Part shown: in pieces, positions 10,754 through 22,089 of the stretch
Layout of the letters: each line of letters begins with the position of its first letter
Numbering within the stretch: the stretch's first letter is position 1
Assembly: GCA_948470475.1 (NCBI GenBank)
Contig: OX419336.1
Location: 39,198,420-39,262,419 of the forward strand
Reading direction: 5' to 3'
Length of the DNA: 64,000 nt
From: Galaxea fascicularis
Lineage: Eukaryota; Cnidaria; Anthozoa; Scleractinia; Euphylliidae
Translations under genes and position numbers: made by a program
Notes under the pieces: generated by a model
Databases searched by the model: none
Told to the model about the DNA's origin: nothing
What the model saw: the letters and a program-made list of their open reading frames with translations, nothing else

Positions 10754-13700
10754 TTACATGAATGCCGTGTCGGAATTAATTAACAATTGTCGGAAATTAG
10801 TTGCTTGCCTAGCAGCCGAGGGTAGACTGTTCCAGAGGACTGCACCACCATAGCCAAACCTATTTTTGTAATAGTTAGTACGTGGCAAGGGAATGGCAAG
10901 CTTATTATCAGAATCGCGCAAATTGTAAGAAGTAATCACATCACTTCGCTGAATGAATTTCGAGGACAAATAATTAGATGCGAGGCCATTTAAGGACTTA
11001 TAGACCATCTAAGCCTTTAGTTTTTGACACCGAGTTTCTAAATTGTCCCAGCCTAATTCTTTAAATAGTTGATTGGCGTCAGCATCATAACTAGAATGAG
11101 TAAGGACGCGGACAGCACGATTTTGAAGTGTCAGATAATGTTTTCGCACAGTTACCCCAAACAACACTACAATAGTCGAAGTGCGATTGGACTAACCCGT
11201 GATATACATTATGTAGAGTTGCAGAAGGAACACAGTGACTTATTCGTTTAATAGATCCAATACCAGAAGAGACTTTTTTAGATATAGCGTTGATATGATT
11301 ACTCCATGTTAAATTTTCATCAATTAATACACCAAGAGACTTGGTAAAATTGGCTCTATTTAATTGTGTATCATTGATTTCCAAGCCTGGGAGAACGGAT
11401 AGACTGTTTAATTTTTGTCTTGATCCAATTAACATAAATTCAGTTTTGGTCATGTTGAGAGTCAATTTATTTGCAATGAGCCAACGGTTTATATTTGACA
11501 AGTCGTGATTTAAAGAAGCCTCAATGGAGTAGATGTCGTTGTCGGCATATGTCAGGTGCGTATCATCCGCATACATTCTTGGTTGCGAATTTGATAAACA
11601 ATTGGCTAAGTCGTTAATATACAAGAGAAACCGCAAAGGCCCCAGTATTGTCCCCTGGGGGATCCCACAAGTTAAGGTGCAGCTTTTAGAAAGGACACCA
11701 TTGACAGCACATTTTTGCTTACGATTGTCTAAGTAAGAAGAAAGCAATTCGTAAGCATTTCTTATAACTCCATATAAATGTAGTTTGGATAATAAAATAG
11801 GGTGATTGGCTGTGTCAAATGCTTTTTTTTAGATCGAAAAAAACAACAGCGTTAACATAGCCACGATCTATGTTAAAGGCCCAATTATCAGTGGCTTCAA
11901 GCAAAGCGGTCACAGTTGAGTGAAAGGATCGAAAACCGGACTGGTATTGTGACAAAATATTATTTTCAGATAGTTAGGGAGAAAGTTGATCGCAAACTAT
12001 TCTCTCAAAGACTTTTGCTACTGCCGAGATCACAGAAATTGGGCGATAATTGTTCATATCACTTCTATCGCCCTGCTTGAATATAGGCGTAACTTTGGCC
12101 AATTTCCAGTCATCAGGGAATGTGCCAGTAGTTAAACAGCAATTAAAAATAATTGAGATGTATGGCGAAATAAGGTCATCACATTCACGAATAAGCCGAC
12201 TTGATAGCTTATCGAGACCAACCCCTTTAGACTTATTTAGTCTATTCAATAGCTTTAAAACCTGTCTACTATCAGTAGGGCGGAATTCGAAACTATTATT
12301 AATGCCTTTAACATATTCCCGATGGTCACAGTGGTCATTATTATTAGATAACGGGCTGTCATTAGCAAGTTTAGGTCCTATTGATGAGAAATGATCATTA
12401 AAAGCATTCGACAAATCGGATGATTCAGATATTGTAGTACCATTTAGATTTATTTCTCTGATCGATGAACTGACGGCAGTGCGAGATGTAAGATCGTTGA
12501 TGATTTGCCACGTTTTACGCGGGTCGCCATTGGTTTCGTTAAACTTATTATTGTAAAATAATTCTTTAGCAACTTTAATTTTAGTATTAACTTTGTTACG
12601 CATTCTTTTGAAGTTGGCCCAATCGTGCGGATCATTCGACTTGAGCGCTTTGATCTTTAATGTGCCACGACTATGCATGCGTTCTTTGAGATCAGCAGTA
12701 ATCCACGGAGACTTTTTAGATCTAACGCGCTTGATGCGAATTGGAGCATGCTTGTCAACAATTTGTAAAAATTCGGTTTTCCACTCAGTCCACATTTGGT
12801 TGGGATCAAGGGCTGAATCCATAAATTCCCAGTTCTCGTTGTAGATATCGTTTCGAAATTTGGCACGATTGAAAGTTTTAAAGTTTCTGAACGTTATTAA
12901 AGTGAGACCCTTTCGACAGTTAATCGAAAGTTTACGAAACGCATAAACAAGACTGTGATCACTAATACTGATATGGGCAACTCCGGAGTAGACTACCCTC
13001 TCAGGACAATTTATATAAATTAAATCGATAAGAGTAGATGATTTATCTGTTAGTCGAGTAGGCTCAGAAATAAGTTGGTGGAGGCCCTAAATATCAGCAA
13101 TGTTTGTTAGTTGACAGACATTGTTATCGTAATTGGTTGAAGCCATATTGGCATTCATATCACCAAGTAGGAAAAACTCAAGATTTGTTAGATCAAGTCT
13201 CGCAATAAGATTTTCCAAATGTGAGAATAGTCCTATTGGAGAGTTAGGTGGCCTATACCAATTGACAACAATGAAAGGCCTAGAGTTCGGCTTGCGAATT
13301 TCGATACACAAGTTTTCAAGCTCGTCAATACTAAGATCAGTCCGCACGGCGAAATTTATTGATGACTTAATATAAAAGCATATGCCTCCACTGCTATCGC
13401 TAAGCCTATCTCTTCGGATTAATTCATAGCCACAGATATAAAAATCAGAGGTATTGTTAGACACGTCTAGTTTAGTTTCCTGAATAGCAAGAACATCTAG
13501 ATACTTATCGGCCAGCAGGATTCAGGGGCGGATCCAGAATATTGAGAAAGAGGGGGCCGGTCACTGAAATTGGTATAGTGGCGCAATTTTGAAATTGAGA
13601 CCGTCAGAGATGCGATTTCCAGCATTTTGAGGATCTTTTTTTTTAATTTCTTAAACAAAAATTATGTTCTTTGAATACGATGTCTGGATAAAATCAACTA

Positions 13701-13960
13701 TTTCAATCATCCAAGGGATTGATAAAAAAAATTTATTCAACAAAAGGGGGGGGCGGCCCCCCCCTAAATCCGCCCCTGGGATTCTAATTTCATCGATATG
13801 CGTGGAGAGCTTAGCTTGTTAACATTTAGTGAAGCTAACTTAAAATCCACGTTTTGAAGGAATGCGATTGGTAACAGTGGATCCCTGCTGATCCAACATT
13901 GATTGAAACGAATTGCAATTATTATCATTATGAGATTCATGAAATTCATAACGATCGGCA
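10754..13960 (-). pseudogene. CR1-like ORF2: AP-endonuclease + reverse transcriptase
   Basis: Read from 13960 downwards. The start of the endonuclease is FKLASLNVNKL (near 13850); after a 256-bp insertion comes YELIRRDRLSDSSGGICFYI and LLGDMNANMASTNYDNN (endonuclease Asp/Asn motif). A stop follows at about 13088. The segment 12822-11974 is the linker and first RT motifs (PIFKQGDRSDMNNYRPIS). A stop near 11970 and a frameshift in an A/T run near 11825 precede CGIPQGTILGPL and the YADD catalytic box (codons at 11573-11562). The C-terminus, with GYGGAVLWNSLP, ends near 10754. ORF2 normally copies the element RNA by target-primed reverse transcription; this copy cannot. Confidence 0.85.
13523..13778. 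repeat. TIR element CAGGGGCGGATCC, 5-bp duplication, inside LINE ORF2
   Basis: A 256-bp insertion with ends CAGGGGCGGATCCAG and (complement) CAGGGGCGGATTTAG is flanked by GGATT at 13518-13522 and 13779-13783. CAGGG-type ends resemble hAT elements; the duplication is 5 bp rather than the usual 8. It splits the LINE endonuclease. Its interior has G/C homopolymer stretches and no coding capacity. Confidence 0.75.
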
Positions 13961-14069
13961 TTCGAGGAAACAGTTCAATGGTGATTATCTTCCTTGGCTA
14001 CTAAACATGATACAAAGTTTTTATACAATAAGAGAATTAACTCTGAAGTGTAAATTAAAGTTCTAAGAG

Positions 14070-14242
14070 AAACCCATGAAAAACCCACTGGGCGTTAGCC
14101 CTAGTAAAGAATATCAGGGAACCACACGAGGCAAAGAAAAAATTCTTATGACCTCGGTGGGAATCGAACCCACGACCTCCGGATTAGATCTACCGTTGCT
14201 CTGCCAACTAAGCAGTATAGTGCTACGCGGCACAACACATTT
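14070..14242 (-). repeat. tRNA-like SINE inserted between LINE ORF1 and ORF2
   Basis: On the minus strand a tRNA-like head (CTGCTTAGTTGGCAGAGC, A box; GTGGGTTCGATTCCCACC, perfect B-box-like arm) starts near 14241, followed by a body ending near AACCCACTGGGCGTTAG. The B arm is preserved well enough to suggest a relatively young insertion. No intact tRNA cloverleaf with acceptor stem is visible, so I do not call a tRNA gene. Confidence 0.6.
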
Positions 14243-14244
14243 TT

Positions 14245-15511
14245 ATACAATAGTTCGTTACCTTGCTTAGTTAAATGTAAACCACTTCTGTTTAAAACTT
14301 TTTCCGTGATGGTGGAGTGGTGAACCAAAGACCAGTGATGCTGCTTGGACTGAATATTTGACGAGGAGCTTGTTGAGAGATTTTACTGATTCTTTGTGGG
14401 CATCTTTGCGCGTAGTTAACTCAGATAATACAACCTCGGCTCCACAGGTAGATTGAAAAGTTTTGGCAAGATCCACAATAGCGTTTGCAATCTCATTCGG
14501 TGCCTTGGATTTTAAATCATTCGTCTCAATATGTAAACAAATCCTATCTGGAGCATTGTCGGTCGTTGGCTGGATATAGGACTTCATGTCTTGTGTCGTG
14601 GCTCCAGTAAAGGACTTCACCACAACTCGTTGGTTGGTTTCCTTACCTAGCTTGTAGCCCTGCAGATTTTGGATAATCGAGTCTCTTAGAATTACCGTAG
14701 TCAGTTTAGCACTGCACTTGTCAAGCTCTCTGCGGGGATAGGTGGTACAGTAGGAGGAGAAGTGGTGTCGTCAACAACATTGATATTTCCATTTCCATTC
14801 TCTTTACGTGGAGAAGTTGACCCGTTTGACTTGTAGTATAAATCTTTAGAAAGGAGATTAACGACTAACTTCAGGGCCTCTCGCTCTTCTACTAGCCCAT
14901 TGTTGCGCTCTTTTTCTGCAATTAATTCTCGTCTTAGGCTATCGTTCTCTTGTCGAAGTTTGTTGATAACACTGATTCCGAGGTGTCGACATTCGTCCGA
15001 GGAGTCGATAAGAAATTCAGTAGCGACTTGGTGGTTTTGAGCTCGTCTTTTATGCTGGCTATTTGAGTGTTAAAATAGGAAGCATAAGGTCCTTCGAGCA
15101 TAGAACTGTCCAAATTGACAGTAGGTGATTGATGGGTGTTGCTGTCTTCATCGTCTTCTTCGCTATCTTCGCCTTCTTCGTCGCTTGAGCAGGAAGCCTC
15201 GACGCCATCTTGTTCTTGAAGTTCGGGTGTGACGCTGTCATTTGAGTTCTAGTGCAAGCTAAATTGACCAGGTCTGCTCTTAATTGGTTGGCATTTTCTT
15301 TTCCTTGTATCTGAAGGGTTTTGGCCTTGGTGTAGAAGTTAAACGTCATCCCTTTAGCTTTCATTACCGAACACGTTCCGTTGTCTTTGACTTGAATATC
15401 CCTGCTTTCGACTTGTAACCGGGACGACAGAAAGGTTAATAAACTCTCTTTGCTTTCCTGCCATTTTAGTTGGTCTTTTGAAGATGTGTACGATAGAAGA
15501 GTAGAGACCAT
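14245..15511 (-). pseudogene. CR1-like ORF1 with SGNH-esterase-like C-terminus
   Basis: The start is ATG at 15511 (MVSTLLSYTSSKDQLKW). An N-terminal part of about 90 residues is followed by an acidic, coiled-coil-like region in shifted frames. The C-terminal domain at 14623-14267 has VKSFTGATTQDMKSYI and DRICLHIETNDL, matching the SGNH/GDSL-esterase-like ORF1 domain of CR1-type LINEs (the Gly-Thr-Asn-Asp block is Glu-Thr-Asn-Asp here). Frameshifts near 15240 and 14320 break it. Downstream, ITEKVLNRSGLHLTKQGNEL is the expected ORF1 tail before a SINE interrupts. Confidence 0.75.
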
Positions 15512-15640
15512 TTTTTGTTTTGAATGGATTTAAAGTTCTCTTCAGAGAGATACGCACCTGACGTCGTTGGAACCACCGCCTGCCTGATGTCCTGGTGTTA
15601 CATGAAACCAAGAGCCTATGATGAAACATATCACATGTTA

Positions 15641-16513
15641 CATAACAATTAAGTGAGTTCTATTATCCTGAAGAGGAGAAAGAACAAGCTAAAATACAAC
15701 TTGCGGTGCAATACTATAACAGTTCTTGTTTCTTTTTATTTCCATAAAAAGCCATTATATTATAATAAATAACTTAGAACCTCGTCCGTTTGGTCGTTAC
15801 AGGGAAATCTCAGACCCCACCATTGGTATTGACCTGGCCATAAATACGTATCAATACCGTTTAATAAGTCGGTAAAAAAATTTAAAAAATAATACATTTA
15901 TTATAAAAAAATATTTGATCGATTTCCGTAAAACGGGTGGAAAGCAGTATGGATCCTCTCCCGATTGTAATGGTTATTCCTCGTCACTCAACATTTAATG
16001 TGCTCATCAGACTGCTCCTCAGTATTTTCGTAACGAAAACTACAATTCAAAGGTGACAGATCGCAAATAAGTGTTGCTTATAAAAACATCTGAATGTAAT
16101 AACTGTTCATCAGTAGGATACCTATTAAGCAATTCTACAATTGGTTTCGGCGCCATTAAATCCAATACCAATATTGCAGAATATTTTAGGAGGAGCCATC
16201 CACAGTGTGAGCACAGTTATTGACAATATAAATTAGCAAGGAAAACAACGCAAAATAACAGTAGTACGTTAAAAAACGAACTAAGCAAACGTAAACTAAT
16301 AAGGAAAGCACGCGCACAACATAAGGAAAATTGTTCGAACACACTAGGAGGGGGACATGGGGGGCCCTAAACACCGCAAAAAATTAACGAACATCACATA
16401 ACCGCAAGAAAAGTCGACGAAACACCGTCACCGAAACAATTATTTTTAGCTACATGATTTTAACGTCTACACTTGACATAACACTTTTCGACTTTGTCTC
16501 GGGTTTGCATAAC

Positions 16514-16558
<45 letters not shown>

Positions 16559-17380
16559 CAAACACGGAAAACGTTTTCTATTGCTTAAATACAATGTAAA
16601 AACCTTTTGTTACTCAAAGCACGCGGCGGCCTGACCATGAAAGACCTGCAAATCAAGAGAAAAACGACGAAAGGAATTAAAGCTTATCCTACGAGAATTC
16701 TACTGAAATGCGTACACATAGGGTCCTAAAGTGGGGTTCTTAATCCCATTTCGTGCCTTTCTTTAGACCAAATTCCCTCCTAGTAGAAATCCCAGAGCAG
16801 GTTATGTATCGTCACATCGAGTTTAAAACGCAATTCCTGTTTTTTATTGATCTTTTTGCAACTAGTTTTGCCGAGTAATAGGTATAAATGCTTGTTATTT
16901 TCGTGAAAGTATGCATTGTATGTTGCACTAATTGCAGTTCAATGGTTTGTTTTAGAATTTTTCTCCATCATTCCTTCGATACCGTTTGTTTTAGCTACTG
17001 AACTTAGAAAATGACGAACTTGTTTTTCATTCCCATTTTTGTGACTTTTACTGACTCCCAGTCCCAGTGACCCAAATCCTATTTTCCCAGTCTAAACACA
17101 GACAAAACCAGTTCACATTTTACCCCTTTAGTACCCTCCACACAATTTCTTGCAAGAGCAGAATAATTAGCTGATTCCTGATTTTAAAAAGTTGAATAGT
17201 TTACACAGGACGTCCTTATGTTCGAAGTACTTGCATACATCATGATCATCGCCGGTAGTCACTGCGTTACAAGAATCAGTGGAAATGAAAGTGAGTGTCG
17301 ATGCCAACGAACTGTTTGATGAAACATCCAATGCAATTTCAGCTCAGTTTCCGTCGCCTTCCCGGGTTGCATGCACTCTC
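15641..17380. other. spacer without supported gene
   Basis: AT-rich, no recognisable coding exon, RNA gene or TIR pair. Short frames present lack homology or splice context. Confidence 0.35.
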
Positions 17381-17381
17381 C

Positions 17382-17670
17382 AAACTACACCACAAAATTT
17401 GCAAGGCTATGCTTAAAATTCGATTCAATTCAATTCATTTGTTTGTAACCCCTCCTGTCAGGATTGCGACAAGTGAAAGTTTTCTTATGTTAGATTCACA
17501 CTCCTTTATTAATTCCATCCTCCACTGATTACTGGAACAAAAATGCGGCCTGAAGATAATGTTCATGTGTAGAGATCATGGGCATTCCTTGGGGGATATA
17601 AATACACAATTGACAAAAAATACAAGAAGCAACATCGCACTATTCTGACAGTCAAGTGATTTTCGTTTCG
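17382..17670 (+). repeat. local direct repeat, copy A
   Basis: It shares order and sequence with 19392-19708: ACTACACCACAAAATTTGCA, a CATTTGTTTGTAACCCC block, GTAGAGATCATGGGCATTC, and AAGCAACATCGC. The two copies lie 2 kb apart in the same orientation, diverged with indels. They could be an old segmental duplication or ends of a degraded element; no LTR signatures (TG..CA ends, primer site) are visible. Confidence 0.5.
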
Positions 17671-17900
17671 TTACGAAGAAAACGTGGCCGTACAGATCAG
17701 TGGTGGAGAAAATTATTCGAAGGAAGGATGCTTACCTACCTTGCGCTAGAAATGTTTTCTGTTTCTGAGAGAAAAGGAAAGTTATAACGCCTTGAGCGTC
17801 GCGTTGTACTCGATCCACCATGATGGCCGTTTGTTGTCAACATTCAAAGGGTCTGGAAACAATTAAAAAGTTGTCCCGGGTAGGCGAGTTATCCCTAGCA

Positions 17901-18089
17901 GGGTGTTTACAAGGCAGCAAAGGTTACCCTGGCACAAGGGCTGACCCTAGCGCTCAGGTAGGGTTATCCTACTGCTTCCTTGTAAACACATCGATGAAAA
18001 AAAGAAGAAATGTGGGAGCGCTAGGGTAACCCTACCACTAGGGTTACTGTAGCACTAGGGTTACCCCATCTGCTTGTAAACAGGGCCTT
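17901..18089. repeat. MITE with GGGTTACC-rich interior
   Basis: The ends GGGTGTTTACAAGGCAG and (complement of the right end) GCCCTGTTTACAAGCAG are inverted. The interior is full of TAGGGTAACCCTA-like palindromic words that pair with one another. No coding capacity. Confidence 0.5.
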
Positions 18090-18092
18090 ACC

Positions 18093-18408
18093 ATGGAGTT
18101 TAAGAACTAGGACGGCGACGTCAACGACAAACTGGATACGCTCAAGTCCCATTTACACTACAGAAAAAAATGGGTCCGGACTCCGTCAAAAAAGTAGTAC
18201 GAACCCATAATTCTTGTAAAGAAATACTGGAGTTTGCGCAGGGCCATAGGCGCCTATGGCCCCGTGGAAACTCCAGTATTTCTTTACAAAAGTTATGGGT
18301 CCGTACCACTTTTTTTACGGGTCCGGACCCAAATTTTTCTGTAGTGTAAACGCGCCTTTTAAATGACGTTCTCGTTGCCATTGCGGTCCTCGTTTCTTAA
18401 ACTCCATA
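18093..18408. repeat. outer TIR element ATGGAGTTTAAGAA, containing a nested hairpin
   Basis: ATGGAGTTTAAGAA at the left is matched by TTCTTAAACTCCAT at the right. The next bases (CGAGGAC.GCAA.GGCAACGAGAACG) are the same family as the element at 20713-21059. Positions 18146-18357 are a second, inner inverted-repeat element. Confidence 0.6.
18146..18357. repeat. nested hairpin MITE (TTTACACTACAGAAAAA arms)
   Basis: The arms carry TTTACACTACAGAAAAA and GGGTCCGGA on the left and their complements on the right, with CTCCAGTATTTCTTTACAA closer to the centre. The exact middle (18242-18261) is a perfect 20-bp palindrome, GGCCATAGGCGCCTATGGCC, so the single strand could fold end to end. No coding capacity. 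Confidence 0.65.
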
Positions 18409-18944
18409 TTGTTAAGAGTGCAAAGTTTATGGATATATTTTTGTGGCTATAGTCTTACAACTACATCCTTCTTCAGCCTAACCAAAGCATAAGTTTATCC
18501 GTGGCCTTTCTATGTACGTACATACTGACAAACTCATCGAATGCCTCGTTTTAAGTACCAAGACGTTCCACGAGACGGATGCGTCCAAATGTTTCTTGAT
18601 TTTAATTGTGTTTGTTTATCATGTCCCATCTACCTGTAATAATTACATGTCCGAACAAGTGAAAGTGAAGAAATTTTGTTGAAACTGGCGATTTCCTCTC
18701 GTAAGTAAGATCAGAGGACGTTTTGTCAGCCACAAAACGGAGGAGGCATGGGATAAATAAACAACATTCTCCATTTGGCGTGAAAATATGCTCGCATATA
18801 TGTCCGAGGACATTATTTGGGAAAGATTTCTGCACAGCCCCATACATTAATTATACATGCATCACTGTCATACCAACCCTGTTCCAAAAACGAATAGAGT
18901 TCGAATCACAAAATGCATGTATAATTAGTGTATGAGGCTGTGTG

Positions 18945-19100
18945 AAAATCGGGGTCAGCCTCGGTGTAAAAACCTGACGAGGTTTTCTTTGTTTTATGAG
19001 GTATTGTTTTGCTGTACGCTATTGTTTATAGTGTTTTGTTATCTTTGTTTTACGTCACTCGTGAGCTTCACAGGTTTTTACACCGAGGATGAGCCGGAAA
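18945..19100. repeat. short inverted repeat CCTCGGTGTAAAAACCTG
   Basis: CAGCCTCGGTGTAAAAACCTG at the left end is mirrored by CAGGTTTTTACACCGAGGATG at the right, around about 85 bp rich in T and G. It lies within a stretch whose other words (CTCCATTTGGCG.GAAAATATG; AAACGAATA..TTC.CTCTCGGAAAA) recur at 19283-19375. It looks like a small MITE or internally duplicated spacer. Confidence 0.4.
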
Positions 19101-19391
19101 TCTTGCCCATTATTTGTTCCGAGAAACGAATAATTTCACTCTCGGAAAACTTTAAGTTTCGAGGAATTGATTATGTGCAAGGATAAATATCCGAGCAGAT
19201 TTTTAAAGCCAAATAGGAGCTACTGTCTTTATTATCCTTCAAATATCCTTCGCAACACGCATTTGGGGAATATATAAAATAGTCTCCATTTGGCGCGAAA
19301 ATATGTTCGGATATTTGTCTGCGGACATTATCTGTTCCAAGAAACGAATAGTTCGCTCTCGGAAAATTGTGATCTCCAAGGGGTGAAGGTT

Positions 19392-19708
19392 AAACTACAC
19401 CACAAGATTTGGCAAGGCTAAATAACGCTGTTAAAAATTCAAACTAATTTTCATTTGTTTGTAACACCCCGTGTCAGCGGATTACGATGAGTGAACGTGT
19501 TAATACACTGGAATACTAACTTCACGCTCCTTTAATTCCACCCTTCACTGATTCGTCGCCTGTCCCATTGTTCGAACAAAAGTGCAGCCTAAAGAAATAA
19601 TGTAATTAGCCTATGTAGAGATCATGGGCATTCGTTGGGAGATAAAAAAAAACTCAATTTAATAAAAATGCCAGAAGCAACATCGCCCAATTCTTACAAG
19701 TGAGCTTC
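19392..19708 (+). repeat. local direct repeat, copy B
   Basis: Partner of 17382-17670 (same orientation). It preserves CATTTGTTTGTAACACCCC, CACTGATTCGTCGCCTGTCC and GAGATCATGGGCATTCGTTG. This copy has an extra segment near the centre relative to copy A. Confidence 0.5.
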
Positions 19709-20031
19709 GTTAACGTGTTAGTTGCTCGGTGTTTTCAAGCCGATCCAAATATTTTACATCGTAGAATATGTTATGAATTTTTAATGCAGTACAAAAAGAG
19801 GTGAGACAAAAGGCACTCCCGTTAGTTCGAGCGGTGTCCGCCGTGTGCTGCTGAGGTTCATTTTGAAATCCTTGGTTCGCGGTCTTATTGATGTGCGCTG
19901 TTAAAGATCAGAGTTCTCTGCAGGTTAGTTCTTCTAGAATTATTATCTGGTTTGACTGTAAAATTTGTCTCGGCAAGTTATTGCCAGCAACATCAAGCGG
20001 ACATCAGCGATTTTAAGTTTCGTTCTTGAAC

Positions 20032-20187
20032 ATGGCCGGTTACTCTGAACAAAATCCTGTCAGACGAACTCAACTTGATTTCGTTGCTCAGTTCAGTCGA
20101 GATGATGTGAGCGTAGTAAGATTTTCTGTCACTAAACAGCAACATTTCGCATCTAGACCCGAGTATGCTGTATACAATTATAAGTAA
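20032..20187 (+). CDS. short hypothetical ORF or first coding exon
   Basis: An ATG in strong Kozak context (GAACATGG) opens a 51-codon frame beginning MAGYSEQNPVRRTQLDFVAQ. A good splice donor GTGAGC occurs at 20107 after RDD in the same frame, so the real exon may be 20032-20106. No domain is recognised. Candidate downstream exons (20268-20300, 21238 onwards) read best in a phase that does not join this exon directly, so the gene model is unresolved. Confidence 0.3.
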   Translation: MAGYSEQNPVRRTQLDFVAQFSRDDVSVVRFSVTKQQHFASRPEYAVYNYK

Positions 20188-20267
20188 CTGGTCTCCGTTT
20201 CTTCTCTCTTGTTAGTTAGATGACATAATGACTGAATTATAACTTACACGATTGGTGGAGCGTACAG

Positions 20268-21412
20268 GGACGATTCGAAAAAAACCCTCGATTACAGAAG
20301 GTAAGATTTCGTTTGTTCGTCCATTTTTCTCTTTCATGAAATACGCACCGTAATCCCACAACATAGTAGGGAGATTAAATGAGCACTGTCACCGGGATTT
20401 TTGCTGTTTTTGGTTCAGTTCTGCCAAAATGACTGCCTTTTACCTGTTATCGTGCAAAAAAGCATTGAGAGCCAACCATAATTTTTTTGGCGATTTTTCA
20501 TTTCATAGCTTGAAATTTTGAAAAAATTGGCAAGCTTTTCAAATTTCAATCCATTTCCATCCTCGTCATCTTTGATGGAATACAGGACCTTGTGCTGTCA
20601 ATGCAGTACTACGGTCTTTATGAGCAAAACCAGACCATTATTTTAAGGTTTCCACTGATGCATCAGCACCTTTAAGCTTTTTTAAGTGATGGTACAATAG
20701 CGTGACAGTGCCCCTTTAAGCAACGAGGACGGCAACGGCAACGAGAACGCCACAAAACAATGGAATTAATGAGCAAAAACGATCGCTCCACTGCACGTGC
20801 GTTTACATTTTGGTACATTTCTTTACCGTCCTCTGCCAAACAACAACGTGAAATGACCAAAATTTAGGTTTTCTCGAGAACGTGTTCGCACGACGGCAGG
20901 TTTTCCTTCCTTCTTTGCTGTAACACCGCTCACAGTAATTTAGACCCTGGACAGCTCATGTTGAACGAATTGGAATAATCGAGAAAAAAGTTACCAGAAC
21001 GAGAAGTTGTATTTTGAAATGACGTTTTCGTTACAGTCGCCGTCGTCGTTGCTTAAGCTCCCTATTGTGCTTTTTTTGCGACTACACGCGACAGCGTCAA
21101 ATTCTATTGCTATCCGAGTCGAAATTCTGTTGAATGAGTGGTCAAGATGCCCTACCGTCTGTCTACATGGTGTGGTCCGCTCTGTTTTTATTGTGCAATA
21201 AATCTTTTTGTCTAATCAATCGGTTTCTATCTTTTAGGTCAAAATGTGAATGGTTATGAAGAACATACGATTGGGGAACGCAAGCCAACAATGTTCAATC
21301 ACCCTGCCACTCAAGCTCCAGCTAATTCAGATAAGTCCAACACGTGTTATTCAATTCAGTCAACTAGAGTAACGTGGCTACAAGTCCATAGCTTTTGTTT
21401 AAAATTTACTTG
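20268..21412 (+). CDS. weak two-exon coding candidate
   Basis: A 33-bp segment 20268-20300 (acceptor TACAG, donor GTAAGA) and a segment from 21238 (acceptor TCTATCTTTTAG) join in phase 1 and read TIRKKPSITEG then QNVNGYEEHTIGERKPTMF, continuing to a stop near 21412. The second acceptor is strong. No family is recognised and the first mini-exon is too short to trust. It could be chance. Confidence 0.2.
20713..21059. repeat. MITE with GACGGCAACG-rich termini
   Basis: The left end TTAAGCAACGAGGACGGCAA and right end, whose complement reads AAGCAACGACGACGGCGACT, form inverted repeats. The family matches the outer element at 18093-18408. No coding frame. Confidence 0.55.
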
Positions 21413-21703
21413 AAATAATAAGGGCGACCAATTGGCGGTATCTAGTATGTTTTTTTTTCCATTTATTTGAATTAGGAAGTTTTCGTAAAGTCTATATCGT
21501 TTTATCGGTGGGGACAAACATCTCTATACAGTGATTCCTAAGAAGATAGGGGAAATTTTGGGTTCTTCCTTTACCGCCAAATTTCAAGGATTCCCAAAAA
21601 TAAACACCGTCGTGAATTTCAAAACGAATTCATTTGTATTGATTCATACATAAGTTATGCATTCAAGTTAGTCCTTTCCACGCCAAGTGGTTCTCAGGGG
21701 CCT

Positions 21704-22063
21704 CCTAAGAGGTATACTTGGAGGTTTCTGTGACCCATCAGAGGCTCCTGGGGATAATGGGTCAGCCCACCCCTAACGTGTGCGAGGGCAGACGAAAACA
21801 GCACCAAGAACTTATGTTCCCTACTCTAAGTTTCATTCGGCGTGTGGGTTCTTTGACATCCCCTTCCAGTTTCACGTGTGGAACAGTGTAGGAGATACGG
21901 CTAGCGGCTCCTGTCCAATGACGCGATTATCTGAACTGAAGCAGTCGTTAGAGCAGTACACAGCCAGCATGATCTTACCAGGAACCCTGGTTAGTGGTCC
22001 GGTCTGTGGTGTGAGCCCGCGACCTCTTGCTCAGCAGTCCGATCCTCTGCCAACCGAAGTAGC
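21704..22063 (-). repeat. tRNA-derived SINE, copy 3 (minus strand)
   Basis: Read on the minus strand from 22063: a tRNA-like head (GGTTGGCAGAGG, then CGGACTGCTGAGCAAGAGGT) is followed by the same body as the copies at 9404 and 26792 (TTCAGTTCAGATAATCGCGT, GAACCCACACGCCG). The tail ends near 21704. Confidence 0.7.
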
Positions 22064-22089
22064 ATCAACAATAAAGCGCTTTTTCAACT

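Larger units (their letters stand above)
10592..15640 (-). mobile_element. CR1-like non-LTR retrotransposon (LINE), decayed
   Basis: Minus-strand LINE with two ORF regions. ORF1 remnants (15511 down to about 14245) precede an ORF2 with AP-endonuclease and reverse transcriptase (about 13960 down to 10754). The 3' end lies in an ATG/ATGATG-type tail next to AAATAAATAAA near 10592-10620. Stops, frameshifts, a SINE between ORF1 and ORF2, and a TIR insertion in the endonuclease make it non-functional. It is far longer than typical 5'-truncated copies. Confidence 0.85.

Noticed and set aside
14140..14242. Possible tRNA gene on the minus strand
   Set aside because: A and B boxes are good but no acceptor stem pairs and the sequence continues into a SINE body inside a LINE; treated as tRNA-like SINE.
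17382..19708. LTR retrotransposon bounded by the two direct repeats
   Set aside because: No TG..CA ends, primer-binding site, polypurine tract or gag/pol sequence between them, and the interior is filled with MITEs.
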